In this document: piece after piece, positions 19,271 through 28,220 of the stretch | Layout: each line of letters opens with the position of its first letter | How positions within the stretch are numbered: position 1 is the first letter of the stretch | Assembly: GCF_022701195.1 (NCBI RefSeq) | Contig: NZ_CP078089.1 | Span: 2,852,001 to 2,916,000, forward strand | DNA: 64,000 bases | Source: Allobaculum mucilyticum | GTDB lineage: Bacteria > Bacillota_I > Bacilli_A > Erysipelotrichales > Erysipelotrichaceae | Direction of reading: 5' to 3' | The notes under the pieces: generated by a model | Databases searched by the model: none | What the model was told of the DNA's origin: nothing | The model's input: the letters and a program-made list of their open reading frames with translations, nothing else | Program-made: the position numbers and the translations under genes

Positions 19271-19288
19271 GGCGCTCTAAATTTTGTT

Positions 19289-19346
19289 GAGGTTTTGATA
19301 CCTGCGAGCTTTTCAAAAGCTTGAGGTTTCAAAACCTCATTTTTGT
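19289..19346 (+). terminator. Terminator-like inverted repeat in the left end of ISL3 copy B
   Basis: GAGGTTTTGA (19289-19298) pairs with TCAAAACCTC (19329-19338), with an inner stem, then ATTTTTGTTT. It may now end transcripts of the HprK-like gene whose own terminator is split. Confidence 0.7.
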
Positions 19347-19369
19347 TTAAAGGGGAACCTGGACTGTCA

Positions 19370-20821
19370 TTACTTTCCCTTGTCTTCTTTCTCGAACGGC
19401 TCCAATCTAAAGGCTGGCCGATTCAATACGTACAGGACGCGATTTCTGAATCGCTTCCAGTTCGTGTATCCATTCGCGTTGTTCTTGATCTGTTTCACGA
19501 GTTTGTTTCGATTTTCGATCATAGAAGAAGTCAGCCGGTGATCCTTCCTTCGAGCTTTTCCGTTCTTCTTGTCAACGACGTACTCCGTCTTGACGATCTC
19601 GAAAGAATTAACGATCTCCCTGAACCAGTTGACTACAGTCTGTCCGAATGCGTTAAGTTCCTTAACCTGGGACCGGTTAAGATCTGCGAGAATGACCTGC
19701 AGCCGATCGGCGGCATCCGCCTTTGTTCCATTTCTAAAGAACTCGCTCAGGGTATTTCGCATTTCATAGGCTTCCGTAAGATCATCGCTGATACTCAGCA
19801 GAAGCTCACGGAGCTCATACTCGTTTAACCACGTCTTGAAGTGGGCATTGCAGGTGCGTTCACCGTTCGGATCAAATACGTCTACCCAAATATCTTTCTT
19901 CTTCTTCGAATATGGATCTGGATTTTTAATCTTCTTTTTTGCATTGGGCTTAATTCCGAGAAGGTGATTCTGGTGTTTCAGAAGGTAATATTCATCGGAC
20001 CCTTTCAGGGTGCCTTTCATCGTCCGGATGCGGACCTCAGTCAGTCGCCTGTTGAATTCCTGCATCACATGGAACCTGTCACAGGCATAGATCGCGTCTG
20101 GAAAGAACTTTTTACAGACAACCCTGTAAGTCTCGTACATATCCGCTGCAATAAACCGAACTTTTTGTCTCTCTTCCAGCGGGAAACTGCTGAAGAAGTC
20201 GATAAGATCCTGCTTTTTCCGGCTGGGAAGCAGATCAACAGCGGTCTGTGTGTCGTAGTCCAGAAGCATGCATACATAGACTGAGGTTCCCGACTTAAAG
20301 GAATAAGTCTCGTCAAGCTGCAGCACGCGGGGAAGCGTCGTCGCTTTGGGGATCTGGACATGATCGTCGAAGATGTGCTGAACAGTCGTAGGCGAGAGAT
20401 TATAGCGCTTGGCAACTGATGTAAATGTTACGGCTGGGTCTCTCATTTCCTCGAGGACGCATACGACAGTAGAGACCGAGATCCTCTGCTTCTTGAAAAC
20501 GAAGGGATTAAATTCATACCAGGTACGATTACATACCGGACATTTATAGCGGCGGGCATGATAGTTAATCTGACAGCGGCAGTTATGAAGAATTGAATGA
20601 GTTATTGTTTTGTCCACGTAGTTACAGACATTCGGATGCTCATGTCCGCATCTTGGACAGGGTGGATAATCCGGTTTTAAAGTGACGTTGATAATGACTA
20701 AATCACCCAGATTGGTAGACGAAAGACTCTCGACGGCGTTCTGATCTAGTCCATAGAGCTCAAGAACGGAATTTTCGAGAGAAGTTATCGGTACATTACG
20801 GGTTTCTGCCTTCTTGCGCAT
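19370..20821 (-). CDS. ISL3-family transposase, intact
   Basis: The 483-residue DDE transposase has an N-terminal zinc finger of the ISL3 type (CPRCGHEHPNVC near residue 55, then CRC...CPVC near 82-100). A helix-turn-helix lies near 130-160 (TSVAKRYNLSPTTVQHIF). The DDE core starts near 180 with LQLDETYSFK, followed by FIAADMYETYR and CDRFHVMQEFNRRL. The start is preceded on the minus strand by AAGGAGG. It lies 51 bases downstream of the accessory gene, probably in one transcript. It differs from the broken copy A by only a few substitutions and indels. Confidence 0.95.
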   Translation of the reverse strand: MRKKAETRNVPITSLENSVLELYGLDQNAVESLSSTNLGDLVIINVTLKPDYPPCPRCGHEHPNVCNYVDKTITHSILHNCRCQINYHARRYKCPVCNRTWYEFNPFVFKKQRISVSTVVCVLEEMRDPAVTFTSVAKRYNLSPTTVQHIFDDHVQIPKATTLPRVLQLDETYSFKSGTSVYVCMLLDYDTQTAVDLLPSRKKQDLIDFFSSFPLEERQKVRFIAADMYETYRVVCKKFFPDAIYACDRFHVMQEFNRRLTEVRIRTMKGTLKGSDEYYLLKHQNHLLGIKPNAKKKIKNPDPYSKKKKDIWVDVFDPNGERTCNAHFKTWLNEYELRELLLSISDDLTEAYEMRNTLSEFFRNGTKADAADRLQVILADLNRSQVKELNAFGQTVVNWFREIVNSFEIVKTEYVVDKKNGKARRKDHRLTSSMIENRNKLVKQIKNNANGYTNWKRFRNRVLYVLNRPAFRLEPFEKEDKGK

Positions 20822-20872
20822 AGTCCTTCCTCCTTAGTGATGGCAGATTCTCATAGGAGGAGAAATGACGCG

Positions 20873-21424
20873 TCACGTTATAGGTTGAAAAATCGAAAAA
20901 TGCAGAAATCCAGGAGAAATCATCAGGTAAGGACCGATTTTTACTGCGGAACATGTGAATAGATCGTTGAAAGTGCGCAGTCGTTTAAGAACGGCAGAAA
21001 AGCGCTTCTTCATCTGGTTTAGAAAGCGGTAGGCCGTCGATGCATCAACCAGTCCGTTGGACTGCTTGGAAACTGGCTTTCCACTGTTGTGAAGCTGAAT
21101 GATTTCAGCAGCGGTGTCGCTGCAGATCTGGAAGCTGGGAATGACGAAAAGCGGCAGAACACGATGGGTTCTGCCGCAATGTGGGCAATGGACTCGGTGG
21201 ATAGTGAGGCTTACTACGGTTTGTGCCGATTGGATCTTAACACTTCGGTTGCATGTGTCATGGCGGTACAGCCGATGTCCGCAATCAGGGCAGACAGGAT
21301 GACCAGCCATAAAATGATCGTAGTCCTGGTTGTATTCAGACTGAAGGTGATGTTGGATAGCAGTCGGATCCGAATCTGTATTCTTAAGGAGATCGTTGTT
21401 AAGGGGATGTCCGATTGTTATCAT
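20873..21424 (-). CDS. DUF6431-like zinc-ribbon protein carried by the ISL3 element
   Basis: The 183-residue protein has two zinc-ribbon CxxC pairs near residues 45-60 (CPDCGHRLYRHDTC) and 80-90 (CPHCGRTH), then a probable helix-turn-helix region (DTAAEIIQLHNSGKPVS...ASTAYRFL). Such proteins are found next to ISL3-type transposases in Bacillota. An accessory role in end binding or target choice is inference. Both copies in this window carry it, so it belongs to the element. Confidence 0.75.
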   Translation of the reverse strand: MITIGHPLNNDLLKNTDSDPTAIQHHLQSEYNQDYDHFMAGHPVCPDCGHRLYRHDTCNRSVKIQSAQTVVSLTIHRVHCPHCGRTHRVLPLFVIPSFQICSDTAAEIIQLHNSGKPVSKQSNGLVDASTAYRFLNQMKKRFSAVLKRLRTFNDLFTCSAVKIGPYLMISPGFLHFSIFQPIT

Positions 21425-21532
21425 ATAGATGCCTTTCTGGGCAGGACGAAACCTTTTGAGTGGCCAACTTCAAATGGGGTTTCGTCCTTTTTTTACGCTT
21501 TGTTACCAATGTCATTAAGTTAAGATTTCTCA

Positions 21533-21569
21533 GACCACATCAGCGTTAAGCAGTGATGTGGTCTTTTTT
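21533..21569 (+). terminator. Terminator at the left end of the IS4-family element
   Basis: GACCACATCA pairs with TGATGTGGTC and is followed by six T. It lies just inside the end and upstream of the transposase, so it should block read-in transcription. Confidence 0.85.
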
Positions 21570-21624
21570 CTACTCTTCAAGTCAAATCTCGAATGATTCG
21601 AGTTTTTTCACTTTTTTCTAAAAA

Positions 21625-21690
21625 TCTATTGACAAATTTCTGCCGCCGCGCGGCTGCTTCGCAGCCGATGGGGAGAACTTAAAGGAGTTT
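21625..21690 (+). promoter_or_regulatory. Promoter and hairpin leader of the IS4 transposase
   Basis: TTGACA lies near 21629. A GC-rich stem (CGGCTGCTTCGCAGCCG) sits near 21653-21669, before the AAAGGAG ribosome site. The structure could limit transposase translation. No clear -10 is seen. Confidence 0.45.
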
Positions 21691-21695
21691 TCCCT

Positions 21696-23006
21696 ATGAC
21701 TGCTATCGCCAAAGAATGTTCTTTCTTCAGAAACACCTTCCTCAATATCATCAGCTCAGAAACGGCGAACCCTGCCAATTTTACTTCTCAGTCCGCCTTC
21801 ACCCGTAAGCGGCAGATTGACCTGCATGAGCTTGTCCTTCTTCCGTTTCAGCTGACAGAGGAATCCCTCGCTGCTTCCTTTCCCTGGATCCTGTTTAAGG
21901 GCGGATCATCTGTTTCAGCCTCTGCTGTGTCTCAGGCCCGTTCCAAAATCAACTCTTCACTTTATAAAAACGTCTTCAATCGGTTTAACAAGGCAACTTC
22001 CAGCTCTGATGTTAAAACCTTCAAGGGTTATCGCCTCCTCGCTGTAGATGGAAGCGAGATTCAAGTTCTTCCTGAACAGGACAATGACATCACCTATGGC
22101 GCTTCTAAAAAAGGCAAGAAGAGGCACTTTGTTCATTTGAATGCCGAATTCGACGCCCTCAACTCCGTCTTTACTGACGCGCTGCTTCAACCCGGCTCTG
22201 AGAAGAATGAAGATTCAGCTCTTCTTGAACTCGCTCAGCGTTCTTCATTTCAGAAAGCCATCTTCATCGCTGATCGGGGATACGAAGCTCTTATGTCTTT
22301 CTATCGCCTGCAGAAGGAACATGTCCCTTTTGTCATACGTATCAAAGACGAGACATCATCTACAAGCATTCTCAAGTACTATAAGACTCCCGAGTCAGAA
22401 GAGTATGACATTCCTTTCAATGTGATTCTGACCAGTAAAAACAACAGGCATGTCAAAGACCATTGGGATGTCTATAAGTACATCTCTTCGTACAGGAAGC
22501 AGCCTGAATTTGACGGTCAAACGACTGAACTCCCTTTAAATATCAGGGTTGTGAGGTTCAAAGCTGCCTGCGAAGGGAATGAATCATTCATTACCGTCTG
22601 CACCAATCTGTCGGAAGCTGAGTTTGGGACCGAGGACATCAAGCAGATCTACCGTCTGCGCTGGCAGGTTGAAGTCGGCTTCAGGGGACTGAAACGAAAC
22701 ACCGATCTTGAATGGACTCATTCAAGGAAGCTTGATCTGGTCCAGGCAGAGATCTATGCCAAAATGACTCTCTACAATCTTTGTTCCCGTTTGCGCAACA
22801 AGGTAGAAAGATCTCGTCAGCACCAGAAGCGCATCGCTCAGGCCAAAAAGCACAAGCAGAAGGCAGATTTCGGATTCATCATCAAAACGATTCAACAGTG
22901 GCTGTTCAAAAAAGCCAGAATCAGCTTGAGTACACTGGAAGATCTTCTTCTGGCCAGGATATCTCCGATCAGAGAAGGAAGAGCTGATACCAGAAAGAAG
23001 AAGTGA
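21696..23006 (+). CDS. IS4-family transposase, intact
   Basis: The 436-residue DDE transposase carries the three catalytic regions: AVDGSEIQ near residue 112 (first Asp), IADRGYEAL near 190 (second Asp), and the IS4 signature IYRLRWQVEVGFRGLK near 320 with the catalytic Glu (Y-(2)-R-(3)-E-(6)-K pattern). AAGGAG is 7-8 bases before the start. The element ends are perfect and the gene is complete, so it may still be active. Confidence 0.95.
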   Translation: MTAIAKECSFFRNTFLNIISSETANPANFTSQSAFTRKRQIDLHELVLLPFQLTEESLAASFPWILFKGGSSVSASAVSQARSKINSSLYKNVFNRFNKATSSSDVKTFKGYRLLAVDGSEIQVLPEQDNDITYGASKKGKKRHFVHLNAEFDALNSVFTDALLQPGSEKNEDSALLELAQRSSFQKAIFIADRGYEALMSFYRLQKEHVPFVIRIKDETSSTSILKYYKTPESEEYDIPFNVILTSKNNRHVKDHWDVYKYISSYRKQPEFDGQTTELPLNIRVVRFKAACEGNESFITVCTNLSEAEFGTEDIKQIYRLRWQVEVGFRGLKRNTDLEWTHSRKLDLVQAEIYAKMTLYNLCSRLRNKVERSRQHQKRIAQAKKHKQKADFGFIIKTIQQWLFKKARISLSTLEDLLLARISPIREGRADTRKKK

Positions 23007-23031
23007 CAGATTTGAAAACCGAAAAGTCATC

Positions 23032-23068
23032 AGGATGATTTTTTCAACAGGTAGAAAATCATCCTTTT
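23032..23068 (+). terminator. Terminator after the IS4 transposase
   Basis: GGATGATTTT (23032-23041) pairs with AAAATCATCC (23055-23064), followed by TTTT. Confidence 0.75.
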
Positions 23069-23244
23069 CGTCATGCCTGAGACGCAAAATATAAGAAATG
23101 ACAACGCTCATGAACAGGGTATACGATTTTTATCCCTCCTTAACTTAATGACATTGGCTTTGTTACTCCTAACTGTATTTCGTGCGGAAAGCTCTTTCAA
23201 TACCCATAAGTCTCAGAGAGGCGAAAACCTCAAGAAAATGGATA

Positions 23245-23320
23245 GGGGGGGAGGTGTCAGCTTCCAGGGGGCATGGTCCGAGCTATGTCTAATGCCCCCT
23301 TCAGCTGACACCTCCCCCCC
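23245..23320. repeat. Long hairpin near the right end of ISL3 copy B
   Basis: This is the counterpart of 13936-14006. Arms GGGGGGGAGGTGTCAGCT and its complement flank an inner GGGGGC/GCCCCC stem. Homopolymer lengths differ between copies on both sides of the stem. Confidence 0.75.
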
Positions 23321-23603
23321 AGCCTCACGAAGCTTTAAAGGTCGCCTTAGTCTCTTGAGGTTCGCACCTCAGAAAACTTTATAGGCCTGTGCCCACCTCA
23401 AGAAATTTTAGATTGTCTTATTTGCCGGCTTTTTTAATCGCTCTATGATGCAATCTTTTCTCACCGCAGGTCTCCGGGTACAAACGATATGCGTAATTGC
23501 AGCGGCAGCCATTTGCTAGCAATTCTATTTCTGAGAACCGTCAGAATGAGAAAATTCAAAACGGTTCAGGATGAATCGGAAAAGATTCAGAAAGAAGTTC
23601 TGC

Positions 23604-24336
23604 ATGGAAAATTTAAATCCTCAGGTTCTGCCGGACTATGAACCAGACATTGAAAAAGATGTGCCTTACGAGAAACAGATACGCAGGCCTTTGCTTGAGG
23701 CGTACCGCTGGATGGCAATCGCGCTGGTGATCAGCACAGTTACCGCTTTGTTATTTGCGATCCCGGCGATGAGTGCGCTTTTTCTGGTCCCGCCGATTGT
23801 CATTGCTCTTTGTGTTCTGCAGGTCGGCATCGTTTTCGCCTTTGGCTTCTTCATGAAAAAAGCTTCTCTGGAAACACTCAAAGGCATGCTGATCGCGTAT
23901 GCGATTGCTACAGGTGCATCGCTTTCTTCGTTGTTTACCTGTTACACATCCTCCATTATCGCGTTTTTGTTCGGCCTTTCTGCTTTCTACTTCTTCTGCC
24001 TGGTTCAGATCAGTCTGAAGACAAAAATAGAACTTTTCACCCTTTGGCCCGATTCTGTACACCGGAGTGATGGTGCTGGTAATCGGCGAAGCCATTCTGA
24101 TTCTTTTTCACGTTTCGGACGCCACACAGGTCCTGACATTTTTCGGAGGAGCGGTTTTTACCGGAATCACGGTATGGGATACATACCGGATGAAAAAGGT
24201 CATGACAATGACGGATGGACAGCCGGTTGAACAGGAGTGCTGGGCGATCTGCTTTGCTTTACAGCTGTACCTTGATTTCATCAATATCTTCCTTTATTTC
24301 CTGCACACACTTCAGGAGAATGCTTCCGATCGCTGA
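23604..24336 (+). pseudogene. Bax inhibitor-1 (BI-1/YccA) family membrane protein, frameshifted
   Basis: Two overlapping frames together encode a 243-residue multi-pass membrane protein of the BI-1 family. The first (from ATG 23604, MENLNPQV) covers about 140 residues with four to five hydrophobic segments. The second (to 24336) carries the family C-terminus (FGPILYTGVMVLVIGEAI... DTYRMKK... ALQLYLDFINIFLYFL). One added A in the A5 run at about 24024-24028 (ACAAAAATAGAAC) would restore the frame. It lies just after ISL3 copy B, which may have separated it from its promoter. BI-1 proteins are linked to calcium leak and stress in known cases; the role here is unknown. Confidence 0.8.
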
Positions 24337-24666
24337 TCCGGGCCTGTTTTATCAAAGCCTCTTCGTTTACGACGAAAAGCTGACCTTCTGCTTTCAGGTT
24401 CCGCACGTAAAAATGATTGTTCCGCCAGCTGTTCAGCAGTCTGGCGGATTTTTCTGTTCTGGCCGAATAGCAGCCAAACCGTTCTGCAAAGGTCAGGCAA
24501 AATTGCATGACGCTTTCAGAAAGCACAGAAGAAATCTTTGTCTCGCGCAGAACAGAATCAAACCATTTTGGCAGCGAGTCTGTTATCGTTACTCTCTGTT
24601 TATTGAACAGGCACCGGACCTGCAGCTGTTTTTTGCGGTTTCGGTGCCCGCTTTTGGAGGATTTAC
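24337..24666. other. Gap between the BI-1 remnant and the MATE gene
   Basis: There is no convincing gene. A minus-strand frame of 134 codons (24281-24685) has no ribosome site and overlaps the BI-1 end. A stem GGCACCG/CGGTGCC (24610-24616 and 24642-24648) sits just before the MATE ribosome site and could be a regulatory leader. Confidence 0.4.
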
Positions 24667-26019
24667 ATGAATCATTCACTTGCATCCGGTCCGCTCAAAC
24701 GGTCGCTGATCCTTTTTGCGCTGCCGCTCTTTTTCTCCCAGCTCTTTCAGACGCTATACAATACAGCGGATACGGTCATTATCGGCTATACGCTTGGCAG
24801 TGCCGCTCTGGCTTCGGTCGGTTCAGTTGCTGCTCTTTTTGAACTGATCGTCGGGTTCTGTACAGGCTTTGGTCAGGGCCTTGGCATTATTGCAGCCCAG
24901 CATTATGGCGCGGGCAATCTGCACGGCTATCGTCGTTCGCTGGCTCTGTCAATTCTGATTTCTGCAGCGGTTTCGCTGGGAATCTCGGTATTCTTTCTGT
25001 TTGGAATGGAAACGGTTCTGCATCTGCTGAAAACCCCGGACGAGCTGTTTGCGGGCGCGTACAGCTATATTTCGGTAATTGCTCTGGGACTCATCGTAAC
25101 GATGTTCTACAACCTGGCAGCGGCGTTTTTACGGGCAGCCGGCGATTCGACAACGCCGCTTGTCATTCTGCTCATTTCATCAGTCCTCAACATCGCACTC
25201 GACTTTCTGCTGATCGTAAACTTTCACATGGGCGTAGCCGGAACGGCATGGGCGACTCTGATTGCTCAGCTAGTGTCGCTGATTCTCTGCATAATCTGGA
25301 TGATTTTTAAGAAGAAGGAACTGATTCCAGCGCTTCGCGATTTTGCGGGCGGAAAACTTCTGACGCTCAATCTCATCAAGATGGGATTTTCGATGGGTCT
25401 GATGTCCTCTATTGTCTCCTGCGGCACTCTGATTCTGCAGACTGGCATCAATACGATGGGCACGCAGATCATTGCCGGTCATACTGCCGCAAGAAAACTG
25501 ATCGGTATTCTCAATCTGCCGGTCAGCTCGCTGATGATGGCTCTTTCTTCCTTTGTCGCACAGAACACGGGAGCCGGACAGATGGAACGTGTAGAAAAGG
25601 GAATTGCGTTTGCTAACCGTCTGGATCTTTACTATGCGATCGGACTGACGATTGTGATCTTCTTCTGTTCCCGTCTGTTCATTACGCTGATCAGCGGCAG
25701 TTCGGATCCGGAAGTTCTCGATACGGGCAGTCTGTATCTGATGACCAATATTCCATTTTTCCCGATTCTGGCGGTCCTGCTGAATCTTCGAACTTCGCTG
25801 CAGAGCATGTCCATGACGCTTGTTCCGATTCTCTCTTCGGTCATCGAGCTGACCGGCAAGATCCTCTTTACCTATTGTATTGTCCCGTTTACCGGCTATT
25901 ACGGCATCTGTGCGGCTGAACCGGCTGTATGGACTGCCATGGCGATCTTTCTGGCGTTCTTCTATCTGCGCGCAAAGATTTTCAAAGAGAAAAACATCCG
26001 TCCTCACCTCTACATCTAG
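24667..26019 (+). CDS. MATE family multidrug/metabolite exporter
   Basis: The 450-residue integral membrane protein has about twelve hydrophobic segments in two similar halves, as is usual for MATE transporters, which export cationic drugs or metabolites using Na+ or H+ gradients. Family features include the N-terminal PLFFSQLFQTLYNTADTVIIG and the GFGQGLGIIAAQHYGA segment after helix 2. TTGGAGG precedes the ATG with 6 bases spacing. The substrate is not predictable. The gene appears to be single, with a structured leader upstream and a separate promoter for the next operon. Confidence 0.93.
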   Translation: MNHSLASGPLKRSLILFALPLFFSQLFQTLYNTADTVIIGYTLGSAALASVGSVAALFELIVGFCTGFGQGLGIIAAQHYGAGNLHGYRRSLALSILISAAVSLGISVFFLFGMETVLHLLKTPDELFAGAYSYISVIALGLIVTMFYNLAAAFLRAAGDSTTPLVILLISSVLNIALDFLLIVNFHMGVAGTAWATLIAQLVSLILCIIWMIFKKKELIPALRDFAGGKLLTLNLIKMGFSMGLMSSIVSCGTLILQTGINTMGTQIIAGHTAARKLIGILNLPVSSLMMALSSFVAQNTGAGQMERVEKGIAFANRLDLYYAIGLTIVIFFCSRLFITLISGSSDPEVLDTGSLYLMTNIPFFPILAVLLNLRTSLQSMSMTLVPILSSVIELTGKILFTYCIVPFTGYYGICAAEPAVWTAMAIFLAFFYLRAKIFKEKNIRPHLYI

Positions 26020-26053
26020 CTGCTTGAGTACTTAAGCGGCAGCCGGGCAGAGA

Positions 26054-26083
26054 AGGACAGAGGACTCGTGTTGCCGGTATAAT
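26054..26083 (+). promoter_or_regulatory. Promoter of the lipoprotein-MBOAT-DHHW operon
   Basis: TATAAT at 26078-26083 with a partial -35 AGGACA at 26054-26059 (18-base spacer). Confidence 0.55.
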
Positions 26084-26153
26084 GAACGTGAACAGGATCC
26101 TCCTGCATGACGCAGATCATTTCGCAGTGTGAGGTCCTGAAATGAGGTAAACA

Positions 26154-26738
26154 ATGAAATACAGTTTTTTGAAACTTGTTCTGGCTGGAAGCATGGTTCT
26201 TTCACCCTGTCTGATGGCCGGATGCTCAAATTCTTCGTCGACTGGCTCTGAAAGCAGCGCGGTTAAGACGGAATACGCAGATGCACAGGCACTTCTTGAA
26301 GCAGTCTGGAATGCGACGAAAGAAGACAAACGCCCCGCTGTTGTTGGCGGTATGGGCAATAACGTGACCGAGGGCATGCCGATGGCAATTTCCCTGGATG
26401 AACCAGATACGATTGCAGCAGGACTCAATGTTCCGGCTGATCTGGTTGAACAGTCCGAAGATGCGTCTGTCATGATGAATGCCATGATGGCCAATGCCTT
26501 TACTGCTTCTGCATGGCAGCTTAAAGACAGCGCTTCTGCCCAGACGCTTGTCGATCTGATCAAAACGACGCTGAGCGATACGCACTGGCTGTGCACGATG
26601 CCGGAAGTCTATTCCATCGTTGAATATGGAAATGAAATTATCGTCGTCTATGGCTACAGCGATCAGGTCAAACCGTTCATAGATGCATTGAGAAGCGTAT
26701 GTCCGGACGCGAAGATCACAGACGGAGTATTTGAATAA
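26154..26738 (+). CDS. Lipoprotein, DUF4358-like, of an MBOAT-DHHW operon
   Basis: This 194-residue exported protein has a lipoprotein signal (hydrophobic stretch, then LMAGC at about residue 24) and a Ser-rich linker. The mature domain (about 45-190) resembles the DUF4358 proteins that often accompany MBOAT and DHHW genes in Bacillota, with a central Met/Ala-rich helix and the GNEIIVVYGYSDQ strand near the end. It is probably attached outside the membrane and part of a surface-polymer acylation system. That role is inferred from context; family assignment is moderate. Confidence 0.65.
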   Translation: MKYSFLKLVLAGSMVLSPCLMAGCSNSSSTGSESSAVKTEYADAQALLEAVWNATKEDKRPAVVGGMGNNVTEGMPMAISLDEPDTIAAGLNVPADLVEQSEDASVMMNAMMANAFTASAWQLKDSASAQTLVDLIKTTLSDTHWLCTMPEVYSIVEYGNEIIVVYGYSDQVKPFIDALRSVCPDAKITDGVFE

Positions 26739-26799
26739 GACACAAACGCAAAGACAAAAGAAAAGGCGCTCTGTATAGAAAAGCGCAAAGGAGGCGCGC

Positions 26800-28185
26800 A
26801 TGGTTTTCAGCTCGATTCTGTTTCTGATCTGGTTTGTGCCAGCTGTCTTTCTGATCTACTGTCTTGCGCCAAAGGCTTGCCGCAATGGGGTTCTCCTGGC
26901 GGCAAGCCTTCTTTTTTATGGCTGGTCTTCGCCATGGTGGCTGGTTCTGATTCTTGGCGACTGCCTTGTCGGCTACGTCTGCGGAAGGCTGATAGAATCG
27001 TCAGATCAGAAACGCCGAAAAGCAGCAATGATCGCCGGTATCGTCTTTGTCCTCTCTCTTCTTTCCATCTTTAAGTACTGGAACTTTTTTGCAGAAAATC
27101 TGTATGCACTAAACGGCATCGACTGGCTGATCCATGGCCTCGTTCTGCCAGCTGGAATCAGCTTTTATACATTCCAGGTCATCTCCTATCTGGTCGACGT
27201 ATACCGCGATCAGGCACCCGTTCAGCGATCCTTCTGGCGCTTTGCCTTATATGTCTGCATGTTTTTCCAGCTGATCGCCGGACCGATCGTCCGCTACGCT
27301 TCGATTGAACCGGAACTGACAGACCGGACACTGAGTCTGCAGCAGACTGCAGAGGGCTCAAGACGTTTTTTATGCGGTCTGTTCAAGAAAGTTCTGCTGG
27401 CCAATCCGTTCTTTGCGCTGGCCGCTTTTCTTGAACAGCAGGCCGATCCCTGCGTTCTGTTTTTCTGGATCCGGGCGATATCGGTAACGATGTATGTCTA
27501 TTACGACTTTTCCGGCTACAGCGATATGGCCATTGGTCTTGGGCGGATGATGGGATTTCATCTGCCGGAAAACTTTAACTATCCCTTCATGGCCGGTTCG
27601 TTCCGGGAATTCTGGAGACGCTGGCACATGAGTCTGACGACCTGGTTTAAAGACTATGTCTATATTCCGCTTGGCGGAAACCGGAAGGGAAAAGAGAGGC
27701 AGATCCGCAATCTGTTTGTCGTCTGGCTGCTGACCGGCCTTTGGCATGGTGCGGCCTGGAACTTTGTTCTCTGGGGACTTCTGTTCTTTGTTCTGCTCAC
27801 TGCAGAGAATTTTGTGATTCCTGAAAAGTTCCAGAAATCTCTTCTCTATAAAATCGCGGTCCGTATTGCTATCTGTATTTCGTTTGTGCTGTTCTATGAT
27901 TCAACGCTCTTTGCCTTTGGACAGGATCTTAGTGCAATGTTTGGCCTGGCTGGACTTCCGTTTGTGAACGGACAGAGCGGATACATCCTTCGCTCATCGA
28001 TCGTTGTGCTGCTTCTTGGGGCCTGTGGGGCAACACCATGGCCAAAACAGCTTGTCTTACGTATGAACACCAGATATGGCTGGTTCAGCGCTGCGGGTGC
28101 GATTGCGTCCGCTTTGCTTCTTGTCGTAACGATTTCGAGACTTGCGGCAGGAACATATAATCCGTTTCTCTATTTCCAGTTCTGA
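26800..28185 (+). CDS. MBOAT family membrane O-acyltransferase (AlgI-like)
   Basis: The 461-residue polytopic membrane protein is of the AlgI/PatA/DltB type, which moves acyl groups (often acetyl) across the membrane to extracellular polymers. The signature region is near residues 235-330: YYDFSGYSDMAIGLGRMMGF, then FREFWRRWHMSLTTWFKDYVYIPLGG, and the catalytic His in LLTGLWHGAAWNF. AAAGGAGG precedes the ATG. It lies 61 bases after the lipoprotein gene and 35 before a DHHW gene, the usual membrane transferase plus extracytoplasmic esterase-like partner. The acceptor polymer is unknown. Confidence 0.93.
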   Translation: MVFSSILFLIWFVPAVFLIYCLAPKACRNGVLLAASLLFYGWSSPWWLVLILGDCLVGYVCGRLIESSDQKRRKAAMIAGIVFVLSLLSIFKYWNFFAENLYALNGIDWLIHGLVLPAGISFYTFQVISYLVDVYRDQAPVQRSFWRFALYVCMFFQLIAGPIVRYASIEPELTDRTLSLQQTAEGSRRFLCGLFKKVLLANPFFALAAFLEQQADPCVLFFWIRAISVTMYVYYDFSGYSDMAIGLGRMMGFHLPENFNYPFMAGSFREFWRRWHMSLTTWFKDYVYIPLGGNRKGKERQIRNLFVVWLLTGLWHGAAWNFVLWGLLFFVLLTAENFVIPEKFQKSLLYKIAVRIAICISFVLFYDSTLFAFGQDLSAMFGLAGLPFVNGQSGYILRSSIVVLLLGACGATPWPKQLVLRMNTRYGWFSAAGAIASALLLVVTISRLAAGTYNPFLYFQF

Positions 28186-28220
28186 GAACGATCGAACAAT
28201 CAATCAGAAAGGAGACTGCC

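Larger units (their letters stand above)
21506..23157 (+). mobile_element. IS4-family insertion sequence nested in ISL3 copy B, 1,652 bp
   Basis: Perfect 19-bp terminal inverted repeats (CCAATGTCATTAAGTTAAG) at 21506-21524 and 23139-23157 are flanked by the 8-bp duplication CTTTGTTA (21498-21505 and 23158-23165). Copy A shows the uninterrupted site at about 13849, CTTTGTTACTCC, which proves the insertion. One intact transposase gene lies inside. Confidence 0.95.
19271..23417 (-). mobile_element. ISL3-family insertion sequence, copy B, interrupted by an IS4-family element
   Basis: It has the same termini as copy A (left GGCGCTCTAAATTTTG, right end ...TTTTAGATTGTC). A perfect 8-bp target duplication, TTATTTGC, lies at 19263-19270 and 23418-23425. 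The total is 4,147 bp, of which 1,652 bp plus an 8-bp duplication are a nested IS4-family element. Without it the element is about 2,487 bp, close to copy A. The transposase and accessory genes are intact. Confidence 0.93.

Noticed and set aside
23073-23384. 103-codon frame at the right end of ISL3 copy B
   Set aside because: It runs across the IS4 terminal repeat, the target duplication and the long hairpin, so it cannot be an evolved gene.
24281-24685. 134-codon minus-strand frame between the BI-1 remnant and the MATE gene
   Set aside because: It reads somewhat like a protein but has no ribosome site, overlaps the BI-1 end and the MATE start, and matches no family I know.
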